Assembly (NCBI RefSeq): GCF_001039355.2
Contig: NW_019775626.1
Location: 9,271 to 73,270 of the forward strand
Length of the DNA: 64,000 nt
Direction of reading: 5' to 3'
Source of the DNA: Lingula anatina
Lineage: Eukaryota; Brachiopoda; Lingulata; Lingulida; Lingulidae
The position numbers were made by a program, and so were the translations under genes. Of the stretch, positions 27,266 through 40,070 are shown in pieces (the first letter of the stretch is position 1; every line of letters begins with the position of its first letter). The notes beneath the pieces are model-generated. The model saw only the letters and a program-made list of their open reading frames with translations. It was not told the origin of the DNA and ran no database searches.

Positions 27266-30200
27266 GAATATAATCAAGTGTATGGTTTTCACTTACAGTT
27301 CAAACTGATAGTACATTTCTTCTTCTTGTTCTTATTATTATAGGAGAAAATGCATTGGTCACCTCTTGTTTTGTAAAAAAAAAAAAAACTTGCTAATCTT
27401 TTTTAAGGCATGGCGTACTTTGCAAATGTTTAGCTCGGCTAAATTTCTTTGTATTTTTTGCTGTATCCATGGTCAGGGCCCCTTGACTCCATTTTGGTTT
27501 ATATCAGGATAAATATGTAGTTATAAATAAATAAATAAATAAATAGATTAATTAATTAATTAAAATTAAAAGATACTATTCTCAGTAAGTTGAAAAGTGG
27601 ACTGCTACATCCAAATATTAGATGTACATTTATATACAGTAGTGCAGAGTATTTAGTACTAATAAAGTTTAAACTGGTTTCATTGCAAGTCCTTTTGTAA
27701 AACTGATCCCTGATTTTCCCCTGCCGTGGATAATAAAACTGGACACAGATTGGCCCCAGCTATGGATAATTAACCTGGACACTGATTGGCCCCAGCTAAG
27801 GATAATTAGATGTAGCGGCAGCTGTGTTTTACTTGGAATCTGAATATGATCAGGGCAACATGACACATTGATTTTTAGTTGTGTTTGATACAGAAGCTGT
27901 TGAAAATTTTCTATACAGTATCATTCAAGCAGCAAGGGCAGGACTGGTAAGTCAGTGTCATGAAAATGGTCTAGAGTGTGGGTCAGTCTAAACTTAGACT
28001 GCTTAGAAACTTAGCCAGTTGAGTTGTGCTTTGCAAAGTGTCTTCAGTGGCCTTTTACACAAAAGAATTTTTGTCCCAAAGTTTGATCTAAACTTAAATT
28101 TAAGCCTATTTTGACTCAAGACTAATCTGTTGTAGTCTCCCCTCTACCAGGGTTGCAGATTGATTTTTTACTAGATGTTATTCTGGCTATGTCTGTGCAC
28201 AAATCTGTTCAGAATCTGAGATTGAGCAAGAATTTTTGTAAAAACCTAAAGTCAACACTCAGCTCTCCTCTGTTAGAGAGTAGTCTTAGTAGGCCACTTG
28301 AAATATTTTGCCCAATTTATGAAAAAAAAAAATAGGTAATGATTTAGACCAATAGTGCCATTCTTATTTTCAGTGATAGTTATAGTGATGTTGAAATTGG
28401 ACATACAAATAAGCTCAATTTTCATTTGTTATCGTAGGTCTACCCCCCAGAGTTACGAGGACCACTACGCTTCAGATCCACCTCCGCCAGCGCACCCTGG
28501 TGGCAGTAATTATTCACAGCCGCTGAGAGCTGAACCAGCAAAGACGGGGAGCGAGGCAGAAGTTGATGCTTTGACCAATTTGTTAGTCAAGAGCATGGAG
28601 GCTTCGTCAGATCCAGATTTTTTTGGTGATTGCTTTTTGGGTACTTTATTGGTAGCTAGTAAAAAGAGAGAGAGATGTAACATTTTTAGAATAGCAGCAG
28701 CTATAGAGTAAATATTTCTTAAAGTCTTTGAGTTATACAATTTCATTTTGAATAACCCCAGGAGAGATACTCACCTGCGTTATGTCATACAGTGAGTAAA
28801 AATTCCCAGACAATTTTCAGCTGTTGACAAATGTATATGAGGTCTAGGCAAAACCATCAAATGAATAGGAATTCAAAGATGTGAGGATCTAAGTATCGTG
28901 AATAATTTCTCAGTATTACTTTTACAAATCCAGTGAAACAGTATTTCTTATGCAATACATGCTAGACCCAAATGCACCACAAAAAAACAAATAAATTTTT
29001 TATCATGTCCTTCACATAAAACATACCAGAGTTTATAAAAAATGATCTCTTTTGTTGAGGGAGGAATTGGTGTTAATTTCTGTATCTTGTTCCAGGAATG
29101 TGTGCCAAATGTAAGGAGAAGGTCAGTGGTGCTGATAACGGCTGCACTGCGATGGAGCAGGTCTTTCATATTGGGTGCTTCACCTGCGCCACCTGTGGTA
29201 AGTGAATTCAGATCACCTGCGTCACCTGTGGTAAGTGAGTTCAGATCACCTGCGCCACCTGTGGTAAGTGAGTTCAGATCACCTGCGTCACCTGTGGTAA
29301 GTGAGTTCAGATCACCTGCGCCACCTGTGGTAAGTGAGTTCAGATCACCTGCGCCACCTGTGGTAAGTGAGTTCAGATCATCTGCGCCACCTGTGGTAAG
29401 TGAGTTCAGATCACCTGCGCCACCTGTGGTAAGTGAGTTCAGATCACCTGCGTCACCTGTGGTAAGCAGGGTTCACATAGCCTTGGAAAGTGCCTGAATT
29501 CAGCCCTCCATCTTGAATTCAGTTTGTGGCTTTGAAAAGTACTTGAAATTGCTTTTAGCATTGAAAGGGCTTATTTTCCATCACATTTGTCCTTAAAAAG
29601 TACTAGTACTTGAATTTATAATAATAATAATAATTTATTGAGCAGTAAAATGTTTCAGTACATTTTGCAGGCCCTCTTAACTACTTGTGTTATACATATA
29701 TGTAATATATAATTTTAATCAGTGAGTGACTTTTCAAAGTAATATCAATTCTTGTCATTTTAACATAAATATTGTTGCACTGAGAACAATCTCATGTTAT
29801 TTTTAGGAGCCAAACTTAGGGGTCAACCTTTCTATGCAATGGAGGCCAAGCCTTATTGTGAAGGATGTTACATGGTACGTTGAAACATTACTGTAAAGCT
29901 GCATTCTGATAGGATTGTAGCAAAAGTGATCCCTTTCTTTAATTGTTTGGATCAAAGAGATGTTTAGAACATTTGGAAATAAGATAAAGTAGGGAAAAAA
30001 AGAAAAGATTGGAAAAGATGATGTAAAGCTTTAAGTTAAGAGCTAAAAGTTTACACAGTGATCCAGGACACTGTTTATGAAACATTTATTTATCATAATC
30101 TGAATTTCAGAACACCTTAGAGAAATGTTCAGTTTGTTCAAAAGCAATTACACACAGGGTAAGTGTTGTCTTTTTGATCTTCCTTAAACATTATTTAGAT

Positions 30201-31377
30201 AGATGAATCACCAAAGAATTATAAAGAAATAAGAATGAAATTGACATAAATCAATAATACATTGATCAGATTTAATTCTCAGAATTTACCTTTCTAACAT
30301 TTTTTATTCATATTTTTACATGAAATATCATTTTCTACCAAAATGATATTGGATACCTGTATGTGACTTCTTGACTTGCATAATCCATTGCAATGTGACA
30401 CGGGAAGCTTGTCTATAAAAAAAAAATGAGTTAAAAATGAGTAAAATCAAATTGGGAGTTCTTCACATCTTTTGTGATATGTCATCAATTGAGTATTTCA
30501 ACTCATATTCCAGATCCTCCGGGCCACAGGGAAGCCTTACCATCCCGAGTGCTTCACGTGTGTGGTGTGCAATAAGAGTCTGGACGGCATTCCTTTCACT
30601 GTAGATGCCACCAATCAGATACACTGTATTGAGGACTTCCACAGGTAGTTACTGGCCAAAATGTGTTAGTTGAGAAAACTTTCCGCGTACTTTGGTGCTT
30701 ACTGTGTTGCGACTTAGCTGTGATATTTCACCTGTTGTGATTTTTCATTTTTGCAGTAGCGAAACTTGTTCTCGTTTCAGAAAATTTGCCCCTCGTTGCT
30801 GCGTGTGCCAGCAGCCTATAATGCCGGACAACGGCCAGGAGGAGACGGTCCGTATTGTCGCCATGGACAAAAGCTTTCATGTCAACTGCTACAGATGTGA
30901 GGTAAGACTGGTGACTTATTCCACAACTTTTCAGGTTACCACAGGGGAATTATTCCTTTAAATTACAATTGCTGAATCGCCATGGTACACCAGGTCCAAA
31001 ACCATTAACAAATATAGATATATTTTCAAGTTCTGTGTTTCCAATTTTTAAGTCACTTTGGTAACAAGACTAGCAAATTTTACTCCTAAAGGTGTAGATT
31101 AAAACTTAGTACTCAAATTTAGTCCCGACCTGTCTCATATATTATTGCATGAAAATTGACAAAATGACTTATTTTTTGCATCTTTATTTTCTGCTTTTTG
31201 ACCGTACATATGACAGCTTTGCTGCCTTGTTTTTTTTCCCCTCAGGACTGTGGACTGATCCTGTCCTCGGAGGCTGAAGGACGCGGCTGTTACCCTCTGG
31301 ATGATCACCTCCTATGCAAGAACTGCAATGCTCTTCAGATACAGGCCATGACTTCCAAGATGACAACTGAATTATAA
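21111..31377 (+). CDS. Zyxin/LPP/TRIP6-family LIM protein, about 437 aa, ten coding exons
   Basis: Coding exons: 21111-21279, 26151-26414, 27132-27222, 28438-28625, 29096-29197, 29807-29874, 30111-30158, 30514-30644, 30781-30901, 31246-31377 (TAA). The first donor may instead be at 21264 (432 aa); GTGAGA after 21279 fits the consensus better. This family docks at focal adhesions and actin stress fibres and recruits Ena/VASP. Seen: two acidic-FPPPP motifs (EFPPPPPP near residue 65, DFPPPPP near 93), a proline/serine-rich middle, then three LIM domains from about residue 240 ([45 protein letters not shown]). The protein ends TTEL, a class I PDZ-binding motif as in LPP and TRIP6. An acceptor at 21087 (TTTTTAG) just before the ATG implies a 5' UTR intron; a GTAAGG donor after 20034 is a candidate upstream exon end. 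Exon 29096-29197 ends in a donor copied into a minisatellite. Confidence 0.93.
22697..22790 (+). repeat. (AC)n microsatellite
   Basis: A long AC run with AG/ACAG interruptions, in the first coding intron of the zyxin-family gene. TG runs occur in the same intron near 24341-24371 and 25699-25832. Confidence 0.95.
27718..27807 (+). repeat. 36-bp tandem repeat in a zyxin-family intron
   Basis: About 2.5 units with the pattern CCCC-GC-TGGATAAT-AACTGGACAC-GATTGG. No function is suggested. Confidence 0.75.
29181..29466 (+). repeat. 33-bp minisatellite carrying the LIM1 exon end and its splice donor, nine copies
   Basis: Eight full 33-bp units start at 29181, 29214, 29247, 29280, 29313, 29346, 29379 and 29412, followed by a 22-bp partial unit at 29445. 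Each unit holds the last 17 bases of the LIM1 exon (CACCTGCGCCACCTGTG with small changes), the donor GTAAG and an AATTCAGAT/AGTTCAGAT spacer. The first copy is the true exon end; the others lie in the intron. Because 33 is a multiple of three and each unit has an in-frame TGA just after the donor, only use of the first donor keeps the LIM frame open. Confidence 0.97.
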
Positions 31378-31650
31378 CTGACCGCTGAGTTCTTATTTGG
31401 TCTGGTCGGATATTGTCATCTGCCTGGATGGCTGTCAAGTTTGTCCTGTATGTTATTACCGACCACTGAGTTATAGTTTGGTCAGATATTGTCATCTGCC
31501 TGGATGGCTGTCAAGTTTGTCCTGTATGTTATTACTGACCACTGAGTTATAGTTTGGTCAGATATTGTCATGTGCATGGATGGATGTCCAGTTTATCATT
31601 ACTGACCACTGACATTTAACTTGGTCAAGTTGTCTGAGATGTCCTGGACA
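31378..31650 (+). repeat. Tandem repeat (67-81 bp units) at the start of the zyxin-family 3' UTR
   Basis: Units beginning with CTGACC/CCGACC start at 31378, 31459, 31535 and 31602, with a shared body (TTGGTC...GATATTGTCATCTGCCTGGATGG). The array begins directly after the TAA stop. The last unit is diverged and incomplete. Confidence 0.85.
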
Positions 31651-34600
31651 TCCTGGTTGAACACTAATTTGTCACATGAGTTCAGCATACTTATTTATAT
31701 GTATCCTCTGCTTTTATAGATTTAAGCCAGTTTTTAAAATATTGGTCATGACAGATTTCCGATGAGGTCATATTAAGGCACAGCTACTTCTTGTGTGAAA
31801 CTGTCTGTAACCATGATTTAAGTCGGTATTTATGAATTTTTATTATTTATTTTTAACTGGTCCTTACTAGGGCATAATTTAGTTTTATATAGGATGTGTA
31901 GATGACCGGTGGCCAAAATCTGTCCATGATCTCCGTGATTTGAGGCCAGTTTTATAGATAACTGTACATGAGATAGAGTGGACGCAGGTCTGTTGAAGTG
32001 TGACACATGTGTCTATATTTTTCAGAGAAATGAACACTGTGAAAGGTACGTTTTTTTAAAAACTGAGGTTTCTTTTTTGTGCACTATAGGGTGCGAAAAT
32101 GATCGTTATGTTCTTGTATGGTCACAGCAATTGCTCCATACTGTGGATGTTGCATAAGTTAGTTCTATCTGCCTGAGATTTTTTTTCATAACATTCAAAT
32201 TCTTTGCTATGAAAAACACAAAAGAAGCTTTTTATTATTATTTTTTAAGGCCTTTGTCTTAACCAGGTAAGACCAAGAAAATTTTTGAGATTTTTAGACA
32301 GTTCTTACAATTTACAATTTTTAGAAGATCTTACTCGTAGCTAATATTGCTCGGTGAAATTTGAGCATTCTTATTGTGCAAACTAACTGTGATGTCAAAT
32401 GGAGTAAAGGGCGGGATTTAAAACTGTTTTAACAAAACTCTTTCTTAAAAGTAGTTAAGGCCTATTATTGCTGTTGAAATATGACATAGTTGGCGTGTTT
32501 TCAATCTGATAACTAGGTTGACCTATCTCGGTGTGAAGCTTTCTGCAGTCAGTCAAAGTACCCATAAACTCTGACTAAGATATTGGTCTAAAACTAAACC
32601 TATTTTTGGGCTTAAGTTCTTTTGTGCAAGACGTACCAGAAGTTACACAGGGATAACTGACAACCTACTGGGCTGTCTGTAATAAGAATACAGATGGTTT
32701 ATTAAAGGGAAATGTTGTGTATTGCCTGAATCATGAAAATACTAGTTTTAGTGTAGTGAGATGAATGATTAAGTAGCATTTCATCTTTCAAAGTATTTAG
32801 TTAACTTGTTTTAAACTTCTGCAGATAAAACTGATTGCATATGTTCGGTGGAAACCCTTCATAGTGATCAGTTACAACGCTTTGATGACAGCAAGAGAGT
32901 TAGTTTCTATGCTCTGAAACTCAAGGGGAGGGGGGGGGGAGAAGTTGCTGTAGGAGAGGATATTACTATGATGCAGATTTGAAATTGTGCCATATTTATT
33001 ATTAGCGAAATATTTATTTGCTAAGTATTAGTGAAGCAAGCATTATTATTAGATTGAATGTTTGGATAAAATGTAGTGCTTTAGGGATCGATTTTTTAAA
33101 ATTGGGGGTGGGGGGAGGGGGGTATTGCACAGGGGACATTTCTTATGATAACTTCATGATAAAACATAAGGTAAAAATATTTATCATTGCAAGTATATTA
33201 TTAGCAGAGGTGGGAGTTTTCCTTTTATTGAAGATGGTTTTCTCCTTTTTATATGGAAAAGATTACTTTGCAAATGTGCTGGATTTTATATCAAATAATG
33301 TTAAACTGCAATTATACTTTGGATATTTTCAGATTTTTCCTCTTCAGTTGAGAACATTTCGTGAATGTTCAGTCCTTAAAATAACTTCAGGTTTCTGCTG
33401 CCTGAAATTGTTGATTTGCTTCATTCTTGTTGTTCATTTGAAAAAAATGTTTTAGGATAAGGCATAAGGCAGAGTATATTCAATAATGTATCAAACCCAG
33501 TGACTTATTTTGTCTAGTCAGTATTGTATTGGAAAGATATGCAGTCTGCATTGGCACTTATACTGAACGAAATTGGGAAAGAGAATTTGTATGAAATAAA
33601 TGACAAATTTATTTATTTATTTAGTCAAAGGAGAAATTGTTCAAATTTTAGAGTGAAGGATCACAGTTACATATTATGGACATGGTATTGGCTTAAATGG
33701 CAAACAAGTAGTGAAGGAGAAACCAGGGTCTAAAAAAACATTAAATGGGAAGGGGGGTGGGGGTGATTATTAGCACACAGACTCATGTCTATACTTAACT
33801 AAAGGAAAATGGTTGTTATCCGATTATTCAATGAGTTTGGTAATTTTTGATATTAAAATAAAAAAAAAAGTCTAGCCTATTTGAAAGAGTCAGTGCACAG
33901 TTTGTTTATACCTGATAAACCATCATTGTATATTAAACACATTTGCATAAATATGATTATAATCCTTTCAATTGATTTAATTTTCAAGTATCGTGCTTTA
34001 ACACATACACACACACACCCTTATGCATATATATATATATATATATAGAAGTGAATTTTTTTCTGCTTCTCAGTTGCTCATGTAGAATATAGGACTTGCC
34101 AAACTAATTTGCTTGATGGCTCCTAGTTTACTCTAGGCTTGTGATGGGTGCAGATAAATTCTATGCCATATGTACAATGAATTAGGTAGCTATAAAATTT
34201 GTAATGAAATATGTACCAGTAAAGCTCCTGGATAGTGAAAAGCAACCCTACCTCTTACAGAAACAGTAGTAAGGTAAAAGTGTATTAGGCAGGAACTACA
34301 TTATGCAATCTTTTTTAGCCTAGTATGGGAAAATAATATAGAAATATCAATAGAGATTTTGCAGGATTGGGAAAAGTGGGGTCAGAAATAATGGCAGACA
34401 GAATTTATCCATGGATAATATTTTTGTTATTTTCATTTCTATTAAGTTCTGCCAGAGGGCAGTCTGTTGCACAACAGTGATTTTACCATGTTTGCAGGAT
34501 TTTTAGGTGTATTTGACACTGAAATGTCAATGAAGAAAGTTCAGTCAAAATGGAATCCTTTTCCATATAATCTGGGATTCACGGCAGCTTTGTATAGTCA

Positions 34601-35541
34601 TGGCTTGCATTACTGTCATATTATAGCAATAAGGTGTGGTCACATTTAGACAATATTTTCCACAATTTTATTTAGATATCCTATCACAGTATGTACATAA
34701 GACACATTTATATCTTACATAAGGGCACACAATGCTTTACTGGACTACAGCTAGAATTTATTGGGTTAAGTTGGTGTTTTGTATGAAGACTAAAAATGTC
34801 AGTTCGGTGAAAGACTCATTATGTTATTCTTTGGATAATTTGAAGCCGCTGGCTGCAATTTTACATGTTAGCGCGAGAGCAGTATTGTGTCCCCCAACTG
34901 CTGAGCAGTTGATCTCCTTAGAATGGTTTAGTTATGCAGTGCTGCCCCCAGTGGTGATTTTTTCAGTCACACCAAACACTGTCATTCATTGCACAGTGCT
35001 GCCTGTAGTGGTAATCATCAAAGTCACAGTCAACAGATTTGCACGTCTTTTGTATTTTTCATTACTGGGAGGTAGTCTGCATTTGTTGTATTCATATACA
35101 TTTATATGTATTTAAATCATTATATATGAAGCTATCAGGTGCTACTTTCAGAGCTTCAGCAGGTGTTGACAACTTAGCTAAATTAAATATAATAGATCTA
35201 CAGACAGAAGATGAAGACATATACAGAGCAACTGCTTTAATATATTCAAATGTAAGGAGAACTAATTACAGCGTCAGATTTTCACATCTCTTAAAAAACA
35301 AATTATTTTCTTTATGAAAGGGGCAACAACAGCTTCAGAGTTAAACATCTTGGAAAAATATGGATAGCTTTAGCTGTGGTACCCAATCACCTTTAGTTAA
35401 TAAAATTATTGTGAGAATCTAGTATAAAAAAATCACATTTATTTATTTTGTTCACTGCTTTTTTTTATCAAGCTTTGTTGTCAACTCTGGAAGACTTCTG
35501 CTTTCATAATTATGCCATGGTGTTTGTAAGGTGAACTTCAT

Positions 35542-35547
35542 AATAAA
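35542..35547 (+). promoter_or_regulatory. Candidate distal polyadenylation signal, zyxin-family gene
   Basis: AATAAA followed by a GT-rich stretch (GTGTTATTTT) suggests a 3' end about 4.2 kb after the stop. Earlier AATAAA matches occur (for example 33595-33600), so the true 3' UTR length is undecided. The stretch 31650-35541 shows no convincing coding exon, only AT-rich sequence. Confidence 0.3.
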
Positions 35548-36265
35548 GTGTTATTTTATCTGAACCCATTTCATGTTTTGTGACTCGGATATGAAAGATT
35601 CTGGATATGTACTTATCATTTAGACACTAGATGGGAGGGAGAGGGTCGGGTGGGGACATCTCCAGAATAGAGCCTATTAACCTGGATAAACTCGTTTCTT
35701 GATGAAGATGATATCACAGACAGAAATATTGGAGGTGATATTAAAAGTAATTTTTTGGGAGGGGGGGGGGGGAGGGGGGAGATGCACCTTTAATAGATGC
35801 CAGCTCAATATTGCTGCACATTGAATACTATTGGATCTTTTGACTTGACCTGATCAAGGATTTGTGCTGGAAATGAGAGGATGCATGACATATACCAGCT
35901 ATTATGCTCATTAATAAACAGAGGGTATTCCGAGAGTGCAGACTTCTGGCATGGAAAAACTCCATGAAAAATTCTTTTCAAAATATATAATATCCTCTAA
36001 ATCTCATTGGAATTTTGTAAAGGACTCTTTGAGAAAGGTCTATCTTGTCCACTAACAACTGAACAGAAAAAGCCACACCAATAAAAATGTTCCCTCTAAT
36101 TAACAGAGGTAATGAATGAACAACCTCTGTGGGGAGAGGTCAAAGCTTGTTGGTTATATAAGAAGTGGCCTTAATGCTTATTTGCTTGAACTGTAGCAGC
36201 ACAAAGTACCTAGAAATTTTGGTGTCCAATCCAACTGCATCAAAATTAAATGTTTATTTGTGCTA

Positions 36266-38192
36266 TCAATCATTCTTTTTGTCAGAAATCCACCATTTAA
36301 CATCTGGCCCATTACTTTCTATAGGTTTGACAATTTCTAAAACAGTGGGGAAATAAATAGTATCTCTAATCTTATACTCCCTCCCTGCATCTCTAAAGGC
36401 AACCCTTATCCTGTCACGAACTGTCTTAGGGTTGTCCCAATTAGTCACAGGGGTATCTGAGGGAAGATCGTGCTGAGCAAATGAAATTTCTGGTTGTAAA
36501 AGTATATAGGCATGATCAGAGTCAAAAGCATATCTTGAGTGGTTATCTGGGTAGCAGGGTGCAAACGTCGTCACAAAGAAAGTGATTTTGTTGAACTGAA
36601 ACACCCATCCTCTTTTGGCGATAAAGGACTGCTTCATGCAATGCACGCCAGAAGGATCATGGTCCGATATTGTTGTCAAAACCCTATGCACAGCTTGTCC
36701 AAATGTCTGGAAATAATGAGGAAGAAAGAATTGATTTAAATGATGTAACCCCAATAATAATGATTATAATAATGATGATGTATTGAAATCCTACTTTTCT
36801 TCAGTGGTATATTAATTTTTTAACCATTTAACTAATTGTGTCTGAAGATTAAACAATTTTCCTGCATGGCTCCAAAGAACTGGAAAAATACTAATAAAAA
36901 GATAAGATTAAAAAAAAAAAAACAAAACAAAACAAAACATCTTATACAGTAAGCCTTTAGGGTCCACACTGACAGAATTTCCTAAATTCAAAACATCTGG
37001 ATGTTCTGAGCACCTCCCATTTCATGAATTATAACAAAAAGGATCATTATGTTATTTTATTTAATTTCTTCTGTACAGAATTCATGATACATTACCGTAC
37101 ATACCTGGACATCCTTGCCATAGTCACCTGGAAGTTCATAGACAAAACCATCCAGACCAAGAGGTTCACATACACATGTAAACTTGAGGAAGGTTGGCAC
37201 ACTTTGATATATATTGTGTTCTGAAATAAATAAATAAATAAATTTATTAATTGACAAATAAATTAATTAAAGAATTGTGAAGATGACATACTATTGTTGA
37301 GTGCTAAATGAAACTAGTAAAATATGAGAAACTGGAAAAGCACTCTAAGACCTCTGCCAATGCAACTCAAATCTCATTATTATCAATTATTATTAATCAT
37401 CTAATTAATTGGCTAAATTCTCATTATAAGTTAATAAACTTTATTGTGATTTAATACTCCATTCCTTAATTGATTCATCTTAACACATGCCTTTATATGT
37501 ACATACCTATACTTAAATCATAATTCCATTTCGGAGAACCCCATAACCGTGCCTTCTTTGCAAATATGCATTCTGTGTTCATTTTCAGAGTCTCAAAATT
37601 TGCTAAAGAGTCAACGTCCTCTGCATCATAGGTCACAAGTTCAGTGACCTTGTGCTCCATAAGGTCAATGACCTTTCTTGGAAGGTCACCAACACTGATT
37701 TGTGGCTTGCCTTTCAAAGGATTCCTATTGAACTTCGGTATTGCATCTCTTTTATTTTCATCGTCTTTTAATGCATAAAGTGAAACTGAAACAAATTAAA
37801 ATAAAATAAAAATAGGTTTTTGGTTTGGCACAGCAAATGAGCTAATTCAAAAAGAAATTAGAATAATTCATTTTTGCTGAGTATGTTAAACTTATTTCTC
37901 TATGTTCCCCAAGCCTTTTTTAAACAATTAAAATACATAGTAGACCAGCTTTTAGACATGCTCCAAGTTTTAAATTTTCAATTTTTGCAATCATGGTCCT
38001 ATTAAAATTTTCCAATTGACAGTTATTTAGCATGTGGTGAATATGCATGTATACACACGTACCTAACAATGCCACAAATGCAGTCAAAGAAGACCATGAT
38101 ATCACAAGAGAAGTCGCCAGGAACCCTAAGAAGCATGAAATCCTGATACATAATATAAGATTGGATCTGTACTTATGTAGAGTGTTCCACAT
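36266..38192 (-). CDS. YqcI/YcgG-family-like protein with N-terminal membrane segment, 321 aa, four exons
   Basis: Exons on the minus strand: 38192-38063, 37785-37507, 37220-37105, 36706-36266 (TGA 36268-36266); phases 1, 1, 0 join cleanly. The start is the ATG in TTGACCATGTGG. Residues 12-49 are strongly hydrophobic (LILCIRISCFLGF then FVALLVSLYAL), predicting a membrane anchor or uncleaved signal. The rest follows the pattern I know from YqcI/YcgG proteins: a CIFAKKA segment, CEPLGLDGF, a TFGQAVHRVL helix, ISDHDPSG, then GWVFQFNKITFFVTTFAPCYP and HAYILLQPEISF. The biochemical role of that family is not established. Members are mostly bacterial and fungal, so an animal copy with introns and an anchor is unusual. 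It is tail to tail with the zyxin-family gene. Family assignment is from memory of the pattern and needs a profile search; the gene model itself is solid. Confidence 0.75.
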
Positions 38193-40070
38193 GGTCAATA
38201 TAAGCACAGGCTTTAAACCTAAAAATAAATACGCAATACAGATAAATGTTAGGTAAACTACTTTGTTTAAAGGTTTTGAAACCGATTCTGATAGTATTTT
38301 TCACTTAACTTTTTAAGAGTTGCTAGTAATAGTTTAAAACTTAGAGTCAAAAGTTTTTTCCCCATTTTTAAATCATTTATGGTTTTTGATCTCTACTCTA
38401 CACGTTATAAAAATACAAATAAAGGAACTAAAGAATGTTTTCCATGCTGAAATTAAAGATAGTCTTCAGTGAGTTACATGTATTCAAAAATCCTGAATGA
38501 TACTTAATACGAATGCATGCAACTTACTATAGTACATGTATAGATTGCTCTCCTCCTGCGAGCAGCCAGCAAGGATTACTACTGTCTCCAAAACTTGAAT
38601 AATTTTGTTAACCTTCCTGTTAATATGTACGTAAATTATCAACAAATCAAAGCTGACGTCATGCCATGTTCATTTCAAGCAGTGTCACACGTTCCACCGT
38701 GGAACTTGTACCCGTTTTTCTTCTAAATTTGACCAAATCAAAATATTTTTCTAGCAATTCTTACAGCTGTACACTACAACTCAATTTACTAAACACCACC
38801 TTATTTAGAGTAGCATGTCATGCTTTATCAAGGCAAGAAACTTAAGAAAGAAATCTACATTTTATCAGAGAAGTTTGTTTATCCCGGAAGTAGCTCTTCA
38901 CTACGCGGAGGTATGAAACCGACAGATCGAAAACAAAGCCAAACCACGTGAAGTAGCTAACAGGTATTGACACGTTTATCATTTCGAGAAGTGTCAGGTG
39001 ATAACTGATTCTGCTGTACTGGGTCACGGTATGTACCATTGTAATTATTTATATGGCTTGGCCGGTTAAAGCCAGTCGGGATTTATCAGAAGCGTCCGTT
39101 ATCTGAAACCTATCACAGGTGGCAGTGCCGCGTAACAGGCATTCGGCACGTAGTGACACTGTGCGTTGCGTGATCCGCATAATCGTACAGTAGCTCGTGT
39201 GTTTACGTTGTTACAGGGTCAGTGTCGAATAAGAGCTCATACAATATACATGCAGAACAGGCAGACATACATTAAACCAGTGCTCTTGATGGGGCGCAGA
39301 TCAAATGTGGACGCTTCATCCAGTTATCCTGTGTATAATACCAGTACTACTGTACTGCCTGGTAAAATTTAAATTAATAGAAAAAACAAGTGGGATATAA
39401 AAATGCCCTACTTTACACTGGCCAAACGGACCGACCAAGCAGCAACCGGTTAAGACCGGACCTTACAAGACCTGACATTTCCAAGTACTCAGTCATAAAC
39501 CCTAATATTTATATTTTTTACACACATTTTTGTGTCAGCATCAGTCTGTAGACAGAGTTTGTACAGTTTGTCTTGTGTCAAGAGTCTGTGGTAGGTACTT
39601 GGTCTGTTTAAGTCATTTGTCTGCCTCTTGCACTACTGTCTGTTTATTTATTTATTCTGTTTATTGACTGATCATGCAAGATCTAGAGACAGTATTAACT
39701 GCTGAGATCAATGTGAAAATGTAATCTGTGGCAGCGTGAAACTGTGCTGTCAGTAGTGGGGATTTGGTGAACTGATTAACTGTAATTGGCAACAATGTAA
39801 TGAAAAGTGAACAGTTTTTTAAAGCATAATGTTATTACAGTAGGTGACAGTAGTGTATTGTGTTTAAGGCTGAGAGGTATGGGCCTATACTTCGTCAGTG
39901 AATCTAAAAACCACAAAACAACTATAAAGAACACCACATTATTGTAGTCTATCAAGATGAAAGGAAAATACTGTGAAAAAATTTCAATGACTGATGAAAT
40001 ATACATATACGGGTATATGTCATGCTGTTTTTATTATTTATAGACTATTTATATAATATAAGAAGTGTTA

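Noticed and set aside
29181-29466. Regular short repeats suggesting a CRISPR-like array
   Set aside because: Units are contiguous with no unique spacers, and this is animal DNA.
29042-29497. 151-residue open frame with repeated [11 protein letters not shown] units on the + strand
   Set aside because: It is the 33-bp minisatellite read in a frame other than the LIM frame; it overlaps a clear LIM1 exon and its donor.
33018-33455. 145-residue frame downstream of the zyxin-family gene
   Set aside because: Phe/Ile/Leu-rich translation typical of AT-rich non-coding DNA; likely 3' UTR or intergenic.
34732-35115. 127-residue frame on the + strand
   Set aside because: No recognisable domain; possible zyxin-family 3' UTR.
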